From Clostridia bacterium (GTDB lineage Bacteria > Bacillota > Clostridia > Monoglobales > Monoglobaceae): DNA of 64,000 bases. The number at the start of each line of letters is the position of its first letter. Positions within the stretch are counted from its first letter, which is position 1. Shown in pieces: positions 50,922 through 60,686 of the stretch. The stretch is taken from positions 1-64,000 of the forward strand of contig JAFTJA010000005.1 of assembly GCA_017456605.1 (NCBI GenBank), written 5' to 3'. The translations under genes and the position numbers were made by a program. The notes beneath the pieces were generated by a model that saw nothing but the letters and a program-made list of their open reading frames with translations, did not search any database and was not told where the DNA came from.

Positions 50922-52214
50922 GTGTCAAGAAGTATTATTAAATTCACAGCAATAATTCTTGTTATTGCGGCACTTCTGTTTGTTGCACTGTACGGACTTG
51001 ACTTCACTGAAGACGTAAGATTTCCCGGCATACTCGACCCGGACGGCGTTATTCAGGGTCTTGACCTCAAGGGCGGTTCAGTAATCGTGTTTGAAGCACA
51101 GGAAGACGACCCGACAGACGAACAAATGGATACAGTTGCCAACATGATGATGACCCGTCTTGAAGGGCTTGGCTATACAGAAGCTACCGTTACAAGACAG
51201 GGTTCAAAAAAGGTAAGAATTGAAATCCCGTCAATGTCTGACCCCGACGAGGCAGCAAAAACCCTGGGTGCAACAGCTCAGCTTCAGTTTGTTGACCATG
51301 AGGGCACAGTTGTACTTACCGGTGCCGACGTAAAGACCGCCAATGCTCAGTATGGTCCACTCAGCGAGCTTGGTTCAAGCGAACACTTTGTTGAGCTCAC
51401 ACTCACCGAAGAGGGCAGAACAAAGTTTGCAGAAGCGACAGGCCGCGTTGCAGCACTTTCTTCACAGAACCAGAACTACATCGCTATTATGATGGACGAG
51501 CTTGCAGTTTCTGTTCCTATGGTTAATGAAAAAATTGACAGCGAAAACTGTGTGATTTCAGGTGATTTTACCGCAGAAAGTGCAAAGGCACTAGCAGGAA
51601 ACATTCGGTCAGGTCAGCTTCCTTTCTCACTTTCTCAGGTTGAACTTCGTGCAGTAAGTGCCACACTTGGTGATACAGCGCTCAAGACTTCTTTGATTGC
51701 AGGTCTTATCGGTATCATTCTTGTTATGCTCTTTATGCTCCTCTTCTATCGTTTGCCCGGCTTCCTTGCAAGCATCGCTCTTGCAGCATATATGGCAATC
51801 ATTGGTATTATTCTTGCAAACCTGCATGTAAACCTTACACTTCCGGGTATTGCAGGTATCATTCTTTCAATAGGTATGGCCGTTGACGCCAACGTAATCA
51901 TTTTTGAAAGAATCAAAGAAGAGCTCAAAATCGGCAAAACTGTTCGCAGTGCCGTTGACGCAGGCTTCAACAGAGCTTTGTCTGCAGTTATCGACTCAAA
52001 CATCACCACAATCATCGCAGCAGTAATCCTTATTTTCCTTGGTACAGGTACTATCAAAGGGTTTGGTATTACTCTCTTCATCGGTGTTGTAGTCAGCATG
52101 CTTTCTGCTATTTTCGTTACTAAGTTCCTTCTCAAGCAGATGATAGGAATGAACGTAAAAAATCTCTGGCTCTATGGTATCAATACAAAAAAGGAGGGTG
52201 CTAAGAATGCTTAA
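50922..52214 (+). CDS. secD: Protein translocase subunit SecD
   Basis: 430 residues. Helix 1, the extracellular P1 domain (GLDLKGGSVIVFEAQ, then DFTAESAKALAGNIRSGQLP), and five C-terminal helices with GMAVDANVIIFERIKEEL. Uses the proton gradient to help pull proteins through SecYEG. GTG start after AAGGAGG. Split SecD/SecF, as usual outside Bacillus. Confidence 0.96.
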   Translation: MSRSIIKFTAIILVIAALLFVALYGLDFTEDVRFPGILDPDGVIQGLDLKGGSVIVFEAQEDDPTDEQMDTVANMMMTRLEGLGYTEATVTRQGSKKVRIEIPSMSDPDEAAKTLGATAQLQFVDHEGTVVLTGADVKTANAQYGPLSELGSSEHFVELTLTEEGRTKFAEATGRVAALSSQNQNYIAIMMDELAVSVPMVNEKIDSENCVISGDFTAESAKALAGNIRSGQLPFSLSQVELRAVSATLGDTALKTSLIAGLIGIILVMLFMLLFYRLPGFLASIALAAYMAIIGIILANLHVNLTLPGIAGIILSIGMAVDANVIIFERIKEELKIGKTVRSAVDAGFNRALSAVIDSNITTIIAAVILIFLGTGTIKGFGITLFIGVVVSMLSAIFVTKFLLKQMIGMNVKNLWLYGINTKKEGAKNA

Positions 52215-53118
52215 TTTCACAGGAAACAAAAAGATATTCTTTATTATTTCCCTTGTTCTTATGGTTGCAAGTGCTGCATCTCTTCTTATTCAGGGATTCA
52301 ATCTCGACACCGACTTTGCCGGCGGTATGGCTGTGACAGTTGGTGTTGGAACAGATTTTGAAGTTAAAGATGTTGAAGCTATCGTTTCTGATGCACTTGG
52401 CAAAGACCAGAAAGCATCTTCTGTTCAGAAATCCGAAAACAGCGAAGCTATCATAAAGTTCGGTTATGACAATGCTCTCAAAACTGACGACGAAAGAGCT
52501 GCATTTGGCGAAGAAAAGGTTGCTGCAATCAAAACAGCACTTACCGAAAAATACGGCGAAATTGAAATCAGAAACAAAGACGTTGTTTCTCCGTCAACAG
52601 GTAAAGAGCTTGCAAGAAGTGCAGTATGGATGTCAATTTTTGCTGCTCTTGCAATCCTCATCTACATCACATTTAGATTTGAATTTGTTTCAGGTGTTTG
52701 TGCTGTTATTGCTCTTGTTCATGACATTCTCATTCTTTGCGGTATCTATTCAATTGCAAGAATTGCTATTGATACAACGTTCATTGCGGCAATACTCACC
52801 GTTCTCGGTTATTCTATCAATGCAACAATCGTTATCTTTGATAGAATCCGTGAAAACACACGTCACGCTAAAAAGCAAACTTATTCAGAGATTGCAAACA
52901 CAAGTATAAACCAGACAATCAGCCGTTCAATCAATACAACGATTACTACACTTCTCACAATCGGCATGGTTTATATCCTTGGTGTTACTTCAATCAAAGA
53001 GTTTGCTCTTCCCATCATCATCGGTATTGTTATCGGTACCTATTCTTCAATCTGTATCGCAGGTAATGTATGGGCTCTGTGGAGAGATTCAGCTGTTAAA
53101 GCAAAAGCAAAACAGTAA
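52207..53118 (+). CDS. secF: Protein translocase subunit SecF
   Basis: 303 residues. DTDFAGGMAVTVG P1 region and five helices with TVLGYSINATIVIFDRIREN and TTITTLLTIGMVY. Starts inside the end of secD (8-nt overlap, ATGCTTAA) after GGAGGG; the frame extending upstream to 52174 is an overlap artefact. Confidence 0.96.
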   Translation: MLNFTGNKKIFFIISLVLMVASAASLLIQGFNLDTDFAGGMAVTVGVGTDFEVKDVEAIVSDALGKDQKASSVQKSENSEAIIKFGYDNALKTDDERAAFGEEKVAAIKTALTEKYGEIEIRNKDVVSPSTGKELARSAVWMSIFAALAILIYITFRFEFVSGVCAVIALVHDILILCGIYSIARIAIDTTFIAAILTVLGYSINATIVIFDRIRENTRHAKKQTYSEIANTSINQTISRSINTTITTLLTIGMVYILGVTSIKEFALPIIIGIVIGTYSSICIAGNVWALWRDSAVKAKAKQ

Positions 53119-53132
53119 TATTTCAAAAAGTC

Positions 53133-53166
53133 AAACCGGAGAGGAAATTTTCCTCTCCGGTTTTTT
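53133..53166. terminator. Terminator between secF and the SLH/YcdB gene
   Basis: AAACCGGAGAGGA/TCCTCTCCGGTTTTTT stem and T run between convergent genes. Confidence 0.9.
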
Positions 53167-53167
53167 G

Positions 53168-55222
53168 TTATCTTGTCATATAGTTATAAAGCATCACCGC
53201 GGCTTCTGCCCGGGTTATATTGTCCAAAGGTCTTAATTTTCCGCCGTTCCCGCAAATTATATTCATTCCGGTAAGTATTGCGGCATACCCTGTTTTTTCT
53301 TTTGTCAAAACGTCTTGGTCAGCATATGAGACCTTAAATATTTCGCTGAGCTTTGCAACTTTTTCAAGACCTTCAAGCCTTATCATATACACAAAAGCAT
53401 CTTCGCGTTTTACTGCACTGTCCGGTCTTTTTTCGCCCTCCGGAATTATTTCTTCATCCATGAGTATTCTGTAAAGTTCTTCTTCGCTAAAATCAAGATA
53501 AGTTTTGTGTCTTGTTCCCGCTGCAAACAATCGCAGCAAATCTGATTGTGTTATATCCTCATCAGGCATAAATTTTTCGTCTTTAAAGCCAATTTGCACC
53601 TCTGCCAGCTTGTTTATCATTTCTTCTGCCCAATGACCTTTTATATCCGAATATCGAAGTTCTATGCTGCTTTGATTCGAATAAGGATCATATTTTCCCC
53701 CAGAGAACGCATCTATTTCTGCGCCCGGCGTCTTTACCCCAAAGCACACTTTGTACTTACCGCCGGTATGAACATAGATTTTTGTAAGCTCTGAGATTTC
53801 CAGAAGCTTGTCGTGGGCTACGCTGTTTTCAATAACATTCTCCGGTGCCGTGAAGTTTTTATCATCATCAAATTTCAGTCGATAGTTTATTATTCTGTTA
53901 CTTTTTGTGTCAAATCGCACCGTGATACTGTTGTCTATGTATCGTATTCCGTTTACATATCTATCCAGTCTGCAATTCAAAACGTTGTTATATGCCTCAC
54001 AACTTTCTTCCGAAAACTCGCTATGTTTCGTTGTTGCCGCCTTTAAGAATTTATCAATTTTTGTTTTTGCCTGATTTTTCTGTTCTTCACTCAGCTCCAC
54101 TGCGTTTGTATCCGCTGCGGCAAACCGCTGATAAACATTGAGGACCTCTCCGGTCTTTCCTTCAAAGGTTGCAAGAATGTAACGATTTTTGTCCGCATCC
54201 TCATAAGTTAAGGTCAATTCATACTTTCCGCTGTTTTTTATTATATCAAAATGACTTATCTTTAAAGAATTGTCAAAGCCGATATAAGGCAGCGTTTTGA
54301 GAATTTTTTCTGCATCCGATTTTGAAATAAGTCCTTCTATTTCTTCAAGTTCTTTGATTTCTGCTTCGGTGAGCATTTCTTTTCTTAAAGCCTGATCTTC
54401 TGTTGTTCCCATATTTACTGTGTTTCCGCTGCCGAAAACGATTTCATCAAAGGAATCTTCCGTAACTATCTCACCCGTTGATGCCAAAATATATCCTGCC
54501 ACACCATCTTTATATCTGTAAAGCAAAACGGTATTGTTTTTTTCTCCATCGCTCAACCCCGACTTATACTCATTGGTATAAATTTTCTCAGCAGGAAAAG
54601 CTTCTTTATATTTTTCGATATAATCCTCAACAACCATCAAATTATCATCAAATTCCGCGTCGAATTTGAAACTTAAATTCATATTTCTAACATAAGCCAC
54701 ATCGTCATAAACCGCAATTCTCACCGACGCATTGTTGTCTTTCACTTCGATGCCGTTTTTCATACGTTTGTATGTAAGTGTGTAATTTAAATTATCTACA
54801 TTCCATGATTCCTCATCAAAAACCAGCCTGTCATTTTCGTCAGCAAAAGCCTCCGGTACGATAGTTTCGAGAAATCTTTCCACAAAAGCAAGAATGTCCG
54901 TCTTTGACAATGAAGTAATTTTCTTATCGGTCTTTAGTGAACTATCAAAGAAATAATAGTCAATTATTCTGCCTTTATCATCCGCAGTGATTTCCATATG
55001 CGCTTTTCCGTCTTTATCCTGCCACAAAAACGTAAAGCTTTCTTTTTCGTTTCGCAAAGATGTATACGAAGAAAATTCAGTAAGCTCTTTGGGAATATCA
55101 ATCTTCCCTTTTACTTCAACAAGCACTTCTTCCATCTTTTTTGAAGCAACAGTATCTGCCGATACCATCAAACAAGGCAAAAGCATTGCCAAAACTATCA
55201 AAAAACATAAACATTTTTTCAC
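53168..55222 (-). CDS. YcdB/YcdC-domain and SLH-domain secreted protein
   Basis: 684 residues. Signal peptide (KKCLCFLIVLAMLLPCLMVSA region), two YcdB/YcdC-like repeats (TSLSKTDILAFVERFL and EDYIEKYKEAFPAEKI; later EEQKNQAKTKIDKFLKAATT), then SLH units at the end (YSDIKGHWAEEMINKLAEVQ and LDNITRAEAAVMLYNYM). Anchored to the wall through SLH. Start GTG chosen about 6-8 nt after AAAGG. YcdB-type proteins are of unknown function; some are sporulation-linked. Confidence 0.85.
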   Translation of the reverse strand: MKKCLCFLIVLAMLLPCLMVSADTVASKKMEEVLVEVKGKIDIPKELTEFSSYTSLRNEKESFTFLWQDKDGKAHMEITADDKGRIIDYYFFDSSLKTDKKITSLSKTDILAFVERFLETIVPEAFADENDRLVFDEESWNVDNLNYTLTYKRMKNGIEVKDNNASVRIAVYDDVAYVRNMNLSFKFDAEFDDNLMVVEDYIEKYKEAFPAEKIYTNEYKSGLSDGEKNNTVLLYRYKDGVAGYILASTGEIVTEDSFDEIVFGSGNTVNMGTTEDQALRKEMLTEAEIKELEEIEGLISKSDAEKILKTLPYIGFDNSLKISHFDIIKNSGKYELTLTYEDADKNRYILATFEGKTGEVLNVYQRFAAADTNAVELSEEQKNQAKTKIDKFLKAATTKHSEFSEESCEAYNNVLNCRLDRYVNGIRYIDNSITVRFDTKSNRIINYRLKFDDDKNFTAPENVIENSVAHDKLLEISELTKIYVHTGGKYKVCFGVKTPGAEIDAFSGGKYDPYSNQSSIELRYSDIKGHWAEEMINKLAEVQIGFKDEKFMPDEDITQSDLLRLFAAGTRHKTYLDFSEEELYRILMDEEIIPEGEKRPDSAVKREDAFVYMIRLEGLEKVAKLSEIFKVSYADQDVLTKEKTGYAAILTGMNIICGNGGKLRPLDNITRAEAAVMLYNYMTR

Positions 55223-55392
55223 ACAAAACACCCTTTCGTTTTTTATATAAATACTTTTTCGACTGGTAAAAAGTTGCATATTTAAAATTTTTTTATAATT
55301 ATACTACATTTCTTGAAAACTTACAAGAAGTATTCGCCTTGCTTGAGCATCCAAAAATTCATTATTTATGTATCAAAATTCTATAGAAAAGA

Positions 55393-55421
55393 TTGACAAA
55401 ATGCATAATATATTGTATTAT
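55393..55421 (+). promoter_or_regulatory. uraA-upp promoter
   Basis: TTGACA (55393-55398), 17-nt spacer, TATTAT (55416-55421). No PyrR-type attenuator is visible in the short leader. Confidence 0.78.
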
Positions 55422-55489
55422 TTTTATAGATTGATTGTCACTTTTTATCAAATTTTGTGGCAATTTCAAAGAAATGGAGGATTTTAAAA

Positions 55490-56854
55490 ATGAAACTAAT
55501 TTATGGAGTTAAAGACAAACCCCGCTTTGGTGCACTTATCGTTTTTGCGATTCAACAGCTTTTGGCTATTATGACCGCAACACTTGTTGTTCCGGTTATT
55601 ATAAACGGCTCTTGCGGAACCACGATGAGCAGTGCTGCAGCACTTTTCGGTGCCGGCGTTGGAACACTTGTTTACATCGCTTTCACCAAAAGGAAGTCGC
55701 CTGTTTTTCTTGGTTCTTCTTTTGCGTTTATCGGCTCAATGATCGCGGCTTTTGCCGGCGGTGTTTCCATGTCACTTGGCTTTTTGGGTCTGATAATCGG
55801 TGCCGCTTTTGCAGCCCTTGTTTATGTGGTGATTGCTATTATTGTTAAATGCGCAGGTGTAAACTGGATTAACAAAATTATGCCTGCTGTTGTTATAGGT
55901 CCTACTGTTGCAATAATTGGCCTCAGCCTTGCAGGAAACGCAATCGGCGATATGTCAAAAGGCAGCATCGAGGGCATTGCAACATCACCTTTAATCACAG
56001 TTCTTTGCGGCGTTGTAACTCTGCTTATCACTGTTATCTGTTCAACATATGGCAAAAAGACACTTCGTCTTATTCCTTTCATAATGGGTATACTTGGCGG
56101 TTATCTTGTTGCTGCAATATTCACAGCTATCGGATATGCAGCTGACATTGATGCAATAAAGGTTCTCAATGTTGCTCCTTTCCTTGCACTGGTTGAAAAC
56201 GGTGTCAACCTCAATACTTTTGTCTCTGTACCCGACTTCACATTTCTCACGGCATTCAAGGGCTTTGGCGAATTGAATGCAGCATATATCAGCACCATTG
56301 CTGTTGCTTATATTCCTGTTGCATTTGTTGTTTTTGCTGAGCATATCGCGGACCACAAAAACATTTCTTCAATCATCGAAAAAGACCTTCTCGAAGAACC
56401 CGGTCTCCACAGAACACTTCTCGGCGATGGTATTGGTTCTGTTGTAGGTGCGATTTTCGGCGGTTGTCCCAACACAACATACGGTGAATCTGTTGGCTGT
56501 GTTGCTATCACAAGAAACGCATCTGTTGTTACTATAATTACAGCTGCAATACTTGCTATACTTATCTCCTTCATTTCTCCGTTTATTGCTTTTGTAAACT
56601 CTATCCCCTCTTGTGTAATGGGCGGTGTTTGTATGGCGCTCTACGGATTTATAGCAGTATCAGGTCTCAAGATGGTGCAGACAGTAAACCTCAATCTCAA
56701 CAAAAATCTCTTTGTTGTTTCTGTTATTCTTATCGCTGGCATTGGCGGACTTACTCTTAATTTCGGAAAAATTACTATCACATCAATTGCATGTGCGCTT
56801 ATTTTGGGTATAATAACAAATATCGTTGTATCAAAGGCTAAAGAACAAGAATAA
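55490..56854 (+). CDS. uraA: Uracil permease (NCS2 family)
   Basis: 454 residues, about 14 helices. NCS2 motifs: [32 protein letters not shown] (substrate-binding Glu/His) and [13 protein letters not shown]. Start ATG 9 nt after GGAGG; the longer frame to 55457 has no site. Coupled to upp 14 bp downstream, which strongly supports uracil as substrate. Confidence 0.95.
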   Translation: MKLIYGVKDKPRFGALIVFAIQQLLAIMTATLVVPVIINGSCGTTMSSAAALFGAGVGTLVYIAFTKRKSPVFLGSSFAFIGSMIAAFAGGVSMSLGFLGLIIGAAFAALVYVVIAIIVKCAGVNWINKIMPAVVIGPTVAIIGLSLAGNAIGDMSKGSIEGIATSPLITVLCGVVTLLITVICSTYGKKTLRLIPFIMGILGGYLVAAIFTAIGYAADIDAIKVLNVAPFLALVENGVNLNTFVSVPDFTFLTAFKGFGELNAAYISTIAVAYIPVAFVVFAEHIADHKNISSIIEKDLLEEPGLHRTLLGDGIGSVVGAIFGGCPNTTYGESVGCVAITRNASVVTIITAAILAILISFISPFIAFVNSIPSCVMGGVCMALYGFIAVSGLKMVQTVNLNLNKNLFVVSVILIAGIGGLTLNFGKITITSIACALILGIITNIVVSKAKEQE

Positions 56855-56868
56855 CAAAGGAGACCGCT

Positions 56869-57498
56869 ATGAGTAACGTTAAAATTTTTGACCACCCTCT
56901 CATTCAGCACAAAACCACTATTTTGCGTCAAAAATCTACCACCAACAAGGAATTTCGTGAACTGGTGGAAGAAATCACAATGCTGATGTGTTATGAATCA
57001 CTTAGGGATTTACCCCTTGAAGATGTAGAAATTGAAACACCCATCACAAAGACCACACAAAAAATGCTCAAGGGAAAGGACATCGCTGTTGTTCCCATCC
57101 TTCGGGCAGGGCTTGGAATGGTAAACGGTCTTTTGAACCTTGTGCCAAACGCAAAGGTTGGTCACATAGGTATGTATCGTGACGAAGAAACCATGCAACC
57201 TCATGAGTATTACTGCAAGCTTCCCGCCGATATTGACAAACGATTGATCGTTGTTGTTGACCCGATGCTTGCAACAGGCGGTTCAGCCATTGACGCTATC
57301 AGCCAGATAAAGTCTTACGGCGGAACAAATATCAAGTTTCTTTGTTTGATTGCAGCGCCTGAGGGTATTGAAGCATTGTCAACGGCGCATCCTGATATCG
57401 AAATTTTCTGCGCAAACGTAGACGAATGCCTCAACGAGAGATGCTACATCGTTCCGGGCCTTGGCGACGCCGGTGACAGAATTTTCGGCACAAAATAA
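56869..57498 (+). CDS. upp: Uracil phosphoribosyltransferase
   Basis: 209 residues. PRPP-binding loop [23 protein letters not shown] and the C-terminal uracil site [17 protein letters not shown]. Salvages uracil brought in by UraA to UMP. AAAGGAG site. Confidence 0.98.
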   Translation: MSNVKIFDHPLIQHKTTILRQKSTTNKEFRELVEEITMLMCYESLRDLPLEDVEIETPITKTTQKMLKGKDIAVVPILRAGLGMVNGLLNLVPNAKVGHIGMYRDEETMQPHEYYCKLPADIDKRLIVVVDPMLATGGSAIDAISQIKSYGGTNIKFLCLIAAPEGIEALSTAHPDIEIFCANVDECLNERCYIVPGLGDAGDRIFGTK

Positions 57499-57512
57499 AG
57501 TGTTTAAGCACC

Positions 57513-57545
57513 AAAAAGCTCTCAGCAAAATGCTGAGAGCTTTTT
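57513..57545 (+). terminator. upp terminator
   Basis: AAAAAGCTCTCAGCA/TGCTGAGAGCTTTTT stem. Confidence 0.92.
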
Positions 57546-57598
57546 ATCGTGTAATGAAAGCCACTCTAAGCCTTGCGTGGCTTTATATTTGTTGTCAA

Positions 57599-58024
57599 TC
57601 AGTTTTTTCCATCTTCGATTTCAACCAATCCATCCGGGGTTTCAACCATATCATGGCGTTTCAGTAAAAATCTTCTTATTCCAAAAAGAATTGCTATTGC
57701 CGCCACAGTGATAAGATTTTCCCAAGGCCTTGCATGTCCTATAATCAGCTGTCTGGCAAGGGCAAACGCCAAAACCTCAATAACGGTTTCCGGTGTATGC
57801 TTGCAAAGCATTTTTATAAGCTCTGCACTTATTGCAAGAATAATCGCATCATCCAGTATTTCCACCAAAGCGCTGATTCCGTCGGAAAAAATTCCAACCT
57901 GCACTGTTTCAACAACCAACCGTACTCCAAAAATCAAAAGAGCAATCCCAACAATCACCGAAATAAAAAGCTCAAACAAATAGCTGGTTTCAAACATTTT
58001 GTCCTGTAATTTTTTTCTCATCAT
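57599..58024 (-). CDS. Small membrane protein (PsiE-like)
   Basis: 141 residues, three to four helices (LFELFISVIVGIALLIFGVR, ILDDAIILAISAELIKML, NLITVAAIAILFGIRRFLL). The layout resembles PsiE-family proteins induced by phosphate starvation in E. coli; the match is weak. Start ATG after GGGAGG. Single gene between two terminators. Confidence 0.6.
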   Translation of the reverse strand: MMRKKLQDKMFETSYLFELFISVIVGIALLIFGVRLVVETVQVGIFSDGISALVEILDDAIILAISAELIKMLCKHTPETVIEVLAFALARQLIIGHARPWENLITVAAIAILFGIRRFLLKRHDMVETPDGLVEIEDGKN

Positions 58025-58050
58025 CTTCCTCCCTGCTATATAAAAAGCAC

Positions 58051-58083
58051 AAGGCTGTCTGAAAAATCAGGCAGCCTTTTTTT
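58051..58083 (+). terminator. Hairpin between the PsiE-like gene and putP
   Basis: AAGGCTGTCTGA/TCAGGCAGCCTT stem with T7 on the plus side; it also lies just after the leftward putP stop. Confidence 0.75.
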
Positions 58084-58090
58084 GTTCAAA

Positions 58091-59626
58091 TTAGTCATCA
58101 ATACTGTTGTCAGTTGCCTTTTCAAATATCGCAACCACTTCCTGCGAGGGAGCTTTATCAAGGAGAGTAACAACCACAGCCGCAATAGCACCTATAACAA
58201 AACCGGGGATAATCTCATAAATTCCGGTTATTGCAGTGAGGGCAAGACCACCTGAAACAGGAAGCCACAGCCACAGCATATCCACCAAAGCACCACACAC
58301 GATACCCGCAACCGCACCTTTATATGTAAATCTCTTCCAGAAAAGTGACAAAAGTACCGCAGGTCCAAACGCCGCACCGAAAATACCCCACGCATTTGAC
58401 ACAAGATCCATAATTGCCTGAGCTGCTTTTCCCTTGCTGCTGGCAATGAAAAATGCGATTATGGCAATAACCATAACGATTATACGGCTTATCCAGAGCA
58501 TTTCCTTGTTTGAAGCAGTTTTTCTTATAATCGGCTTGTATAAGTCACTTGCAAACGAAGATGCCGCAACAAGAAGCTGAGAGTCTGCCGTTGACATTGA
58601 TGCCGCAATAATTGCCGCAAGCAAAAGCCCAGCAATGAACGCTGGAAATACATCTCGGGCAAGTTCCACAAAGATCAATGACTGCTTTCCTTCTGCTAAG
58701 AGAACCGCCGAAAGGTCTGTACCATTAGAGTACACGAACATTCTGCCAAGATAAGCAATCACAATCGCTGCCGCAAGCGAAAGAATAACCCAGACGATTG
58801 CAACAGTCGCAGATTTTTTCACCATAGACGGCTTTTCAATAGCCATAAACCTTACAATGATATGCGGCATACCGAAATATCCAAGCCCCCAGCCAAGGCC
58901 TGAAACGATATCTTTCCAGCTGGCATTGAAAAAGTTTGCAACAAACTCAAATTGTTCGCCATTTGGTCCTTCATATATTGTTGTAAGTGCTGCAGGTTCA
59001 AGAGTTCTTGTAAAGCCTACCACAATAGGAACTATAAGGAGTGCGGCAAGCATCAAAAGGCCCTGAAAAAAGTCTGTCCAACAAACAGCATTGAAACCGC
59101 CAAGGAAAGTATAAACCACAACGATAGCCGCAAAAATAAACATCGCAGTGCCTCTTGAAAGTTCAGGAATAAGTGTGGTAAACACATCGGCACCTGCCAC
59201 AAAAGCTGAAGCAACATAAATAGTGAAGCATACAAGGAAAACCACCGCGCAAATGATGCTCAATACGTGGCTCTTTGTTGCAAAGCGGTTTGACAGATAT
59301 TGGGGAAGTGTGATTGAATCCCCTGCAGCCTTGGAAAACTTGCGAAGCCTCTTCGCTACAAGAATCCAGTTTGCAGCAGTTCCTATGGCAAGACCGATGC
59401 CAATCCAAGCCTGACCGAAACCAAATGCAAGGATGCTTCCGGGAAGCCCCATAAGAAGCCATGCGCTCATATCCGACGCCTGGGCGCTCATTGCCGTAAC
59501 CCACGGTCCCATCGCACGACCACCAAGGAAATAATCTTTTTCTGTAGCTACCTTTGACCTGATGAAAAAGAAAAGACCTATAGAGATCATTGCTACAAAA
59601 TACAATACAAATGCAAAAATGTCCAT
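58091..59626 (-). CDS. putP: Sodium/proline symporter
   Basis: 511 residues, 12-13 helices of the SSS family. Motifs GGRAMGPWVTAMSAQASDMSA (landmarks GGRAMGPW, SAQASDMSAW) with the Na+-site serines, VYTFLGGFNAVCWTD and ISRIIVMVIA. Imports proline with sodium, for carbon, Stickland metabolism or osmotic balance. Start ATG 9 nt after AAGGAG; a longer frame to 59698 reads through the promoter. Confidence 0.93.
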   Translation of the reverse strand: MDIFAFVLYFVAMISIGLFFFIRSKVATEKDYFLGGRAMGPWVTAMSAQASDMSAWLLMGLPGSILAFGFGQAWIGIGLAIGTAANWILVAKRLRKFSKAAGDSITLPQYLSNRFATKSHVLSIICAVVFLVCFTIYVASAFVAGADVFTTLIPELSRGTAMFIFAAIVVVYTFLGGFNAVCWTDFFQGLLMLAALLIVPIVVGFTRTLEPAALTTIYEGPNGEQFEFVANFFNASWKDIVSGLGWGLGYFGMPHIIVRFMAIEKPSMVKKSATVAIVWVILSLAAAIVIAYLGRMFVYSNGTDLSAVLLAEGKQSLIFVELARDVFPAFIAGLLLAAIIAASMSTADSQLLVAASSFASDLYKPIIRKTASNKEMLWISRIIVMVIAIIAFFIASSKGKAAQAIMDLVSNAWGIFGAAFGPAVLLSLFWKRFTYKGAVAGIVCGALVDMLWLWLPVSGGLALTAITGIYEIIPGFVIGAIAAVVVTLLDKAPSQEVVAIFEKATDNSIDD

Positions 59627-59669
59627 TAAAAAATTCTCCTTTTTTGTCATATTTTTATATTTGATTATT

Positions 59670-59698
59670 ATTCTACCACACATTAAAAGAAAAATCAA
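59670..59698 (-). promoter_or_regulatory. putP promoter
   Basis: Minus-strand TTGATT (59698-59693), 17-nt spacer, TAGAAT (59675-59670). Its -35 overlaps the left arm of the palindrome at 59695-59744. Confidence 0.7.
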
Positions 59699-59744
59699 TA
59701 GAGAACTAAGTATAGACTGTATTCTGTACTATATTCTCTATTGA
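59695..59744. promoter_or_regulatory. 50-bp palindrome at the putP promoter
   Basis: Outer arms TCAATAGAGAA (59695-59705) and TTCTCTATTGA (59734-59744) are perfectly complementary; the 28-bp centre is partly so. It overlaps the putP -35 and lies downstream of the TetR gene, so it may be an operator for that regulator or a terminator of its transcript. Confidence 0.6.
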
Positions 59745-59788
59745 CTACATTCTTTCTCTTAAAATCAGTAATAATGAAATAAACTGTT

Positions 59789-60373
59789 TCAAAGACAAAT
59801 TTTTGACAAAAACATAGGCATTGTCTTTTTTGCATACGAGCAAAGGGAATATTCACCATTGCACAAACACCAGTCATAAATAAGTGCACGTTCACACATC
59901 GCGTATATTTTGACAATTTCGTTCACTGTCATATCCGTAGTGAACTCTCCACTCTTTTGCCCATCTGACACGATTTTCCTTAGAAGCTTATAATAAAGTC
60001 GCTTGCTGTCAAGCAGATGCTTTTCGCCCCTGGTGACAAGCTGCGTTGAATAAAGTCTTGTAAGCAAATCAATATCTATTCTATCCTCAATCACTGCAAA
60101 AAGCTCGCTGTTGAGGTAAAGAAGCTTGTCATAGCTTGACATATCATCAGGCAAAGAGTCTTGCAGTTTTTCATATTCTTCATCAAATATGTACGAAAGC
60201 GAACCCAAAAGCGCATCTTTCCCCTCAAAATAGTGATAAAACGAGCCTTTTGAGGTTTGAGATTTTTTTATTATTTCTTCCACCGTAGTATTCTCATAGC
60301 CCTGTTCATAAAACAAGTCCCAGGCAGCGTTAATAATCTTTCCCTTGGTGTTCTTTTCATTCTTTTTTGACAT
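59789..60373 (-). CDS. TetR family transcriptional regulator
   Basis: 194 residues. N-terminal HTH (about 10-57: KIINAAWDLFYEQGYENTTV, EEIIKKSQTSKGSFYHYF) and a helical ligand domain. Start ATG (MSKKNEK) after GAGGA; the longer frame to 60421 runs into the tRNA terminator. Next to putP in the same direction, so control of putP is plausible. Confidence 0.92.
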   Translation of the reverse strand: MSKKNEKNTKGKIINAAWDLFYEQGYENTTVEEIIKKSQTSKGSFYHYFEGKDALLGSLSYIFDEEYEKLQDSLPDDMSSYDKLLYLNSELFAVIEDRIDIDLLTRLYSTQLVTRGEKHLLDSKRLYYKLLRKIVSDGQKSGEFTTDMTVNEIVKIYAMCERALIYDWCLCNGEYSLCSYAKKTMPMFLSKICL

Positions 60374-60410
60374 AAAGCACCGTTCCTCTTTCACAAAGAC
60401 TTTATTTGTT

Positions 60411-60444
60411 AAAAAAAGCACTTGCTTTTCGCAAGTGCTTTTTT
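60411..60444 (-). terminator. tRNA-Lys terminator
   Basis: AAAGCACTTGC/GCAAGTGCTTT stem just after the tRNA on the minus strand, followed by T7. Confidence 0.9.
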
Positions 60445-60445
60445 A

Positions 60446-60521
60446 TGGTACACCTTCACGGGCTCGAACCGTGGACACCCTGATTAAGAGTCAGGTGCTC
60501 TACCAACTGAGCTAAAGGTGC
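60446..60521 (-). tRNA. tRNA-Lys(CUU)
   Basis: 76-nt cloverleaf on the minus strand. Anticodon stem CCTGA/TCAGG with loop CTCTTAA gives CTT (plus-strand 60488-60486); T arm GGTTCGAGCC; encoded CCA. Confidence 0.97.
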
Positions 60522-60545
60522 ATATTGTGTCTCACAACGTTTAAC

Positions 60546-60574
60546 AGTATACACTTTTTCGCGGGGTTTGTCAA
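60546..60574 (-). promoter_or_regulatory. tRNA-Lys promoter
   Basis: Minus-strand TTGACA (60574-60569), 17-nt spacer, TATACT (60551-60546). Confidence 0.85.
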
Positions 60575-60584
60575 TAGTTTTTTA

Positions 60585-60633
60585 GAAACTTTTTTAAAAA
60601 AGTTTTCTGGCGGTCAGTAACAAACAACCAACC
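60585..60633 (-). terminator. V-ATPase operon terminator
   Basis: Minus-strand GGCGGT...ACCGCC stem, then a second AGAAAACTTTTTT/AAAAAAGTTTCT hairpin, about 50-100 nt after the subunit D stop. Confidence 0.65.
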
Positions 60634-60686
60634 GCCAACAAACTGCCAAACAAAACCACTATCCATCAAAAGCGTGTATTTTTACC

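Noticed and set aside
55422..55489. PyrR attenuator in front of uraA
   Set aside because: No anti-terminator/terminator pair or PyrR binding loop can be drawn in this short AT-rich leader.
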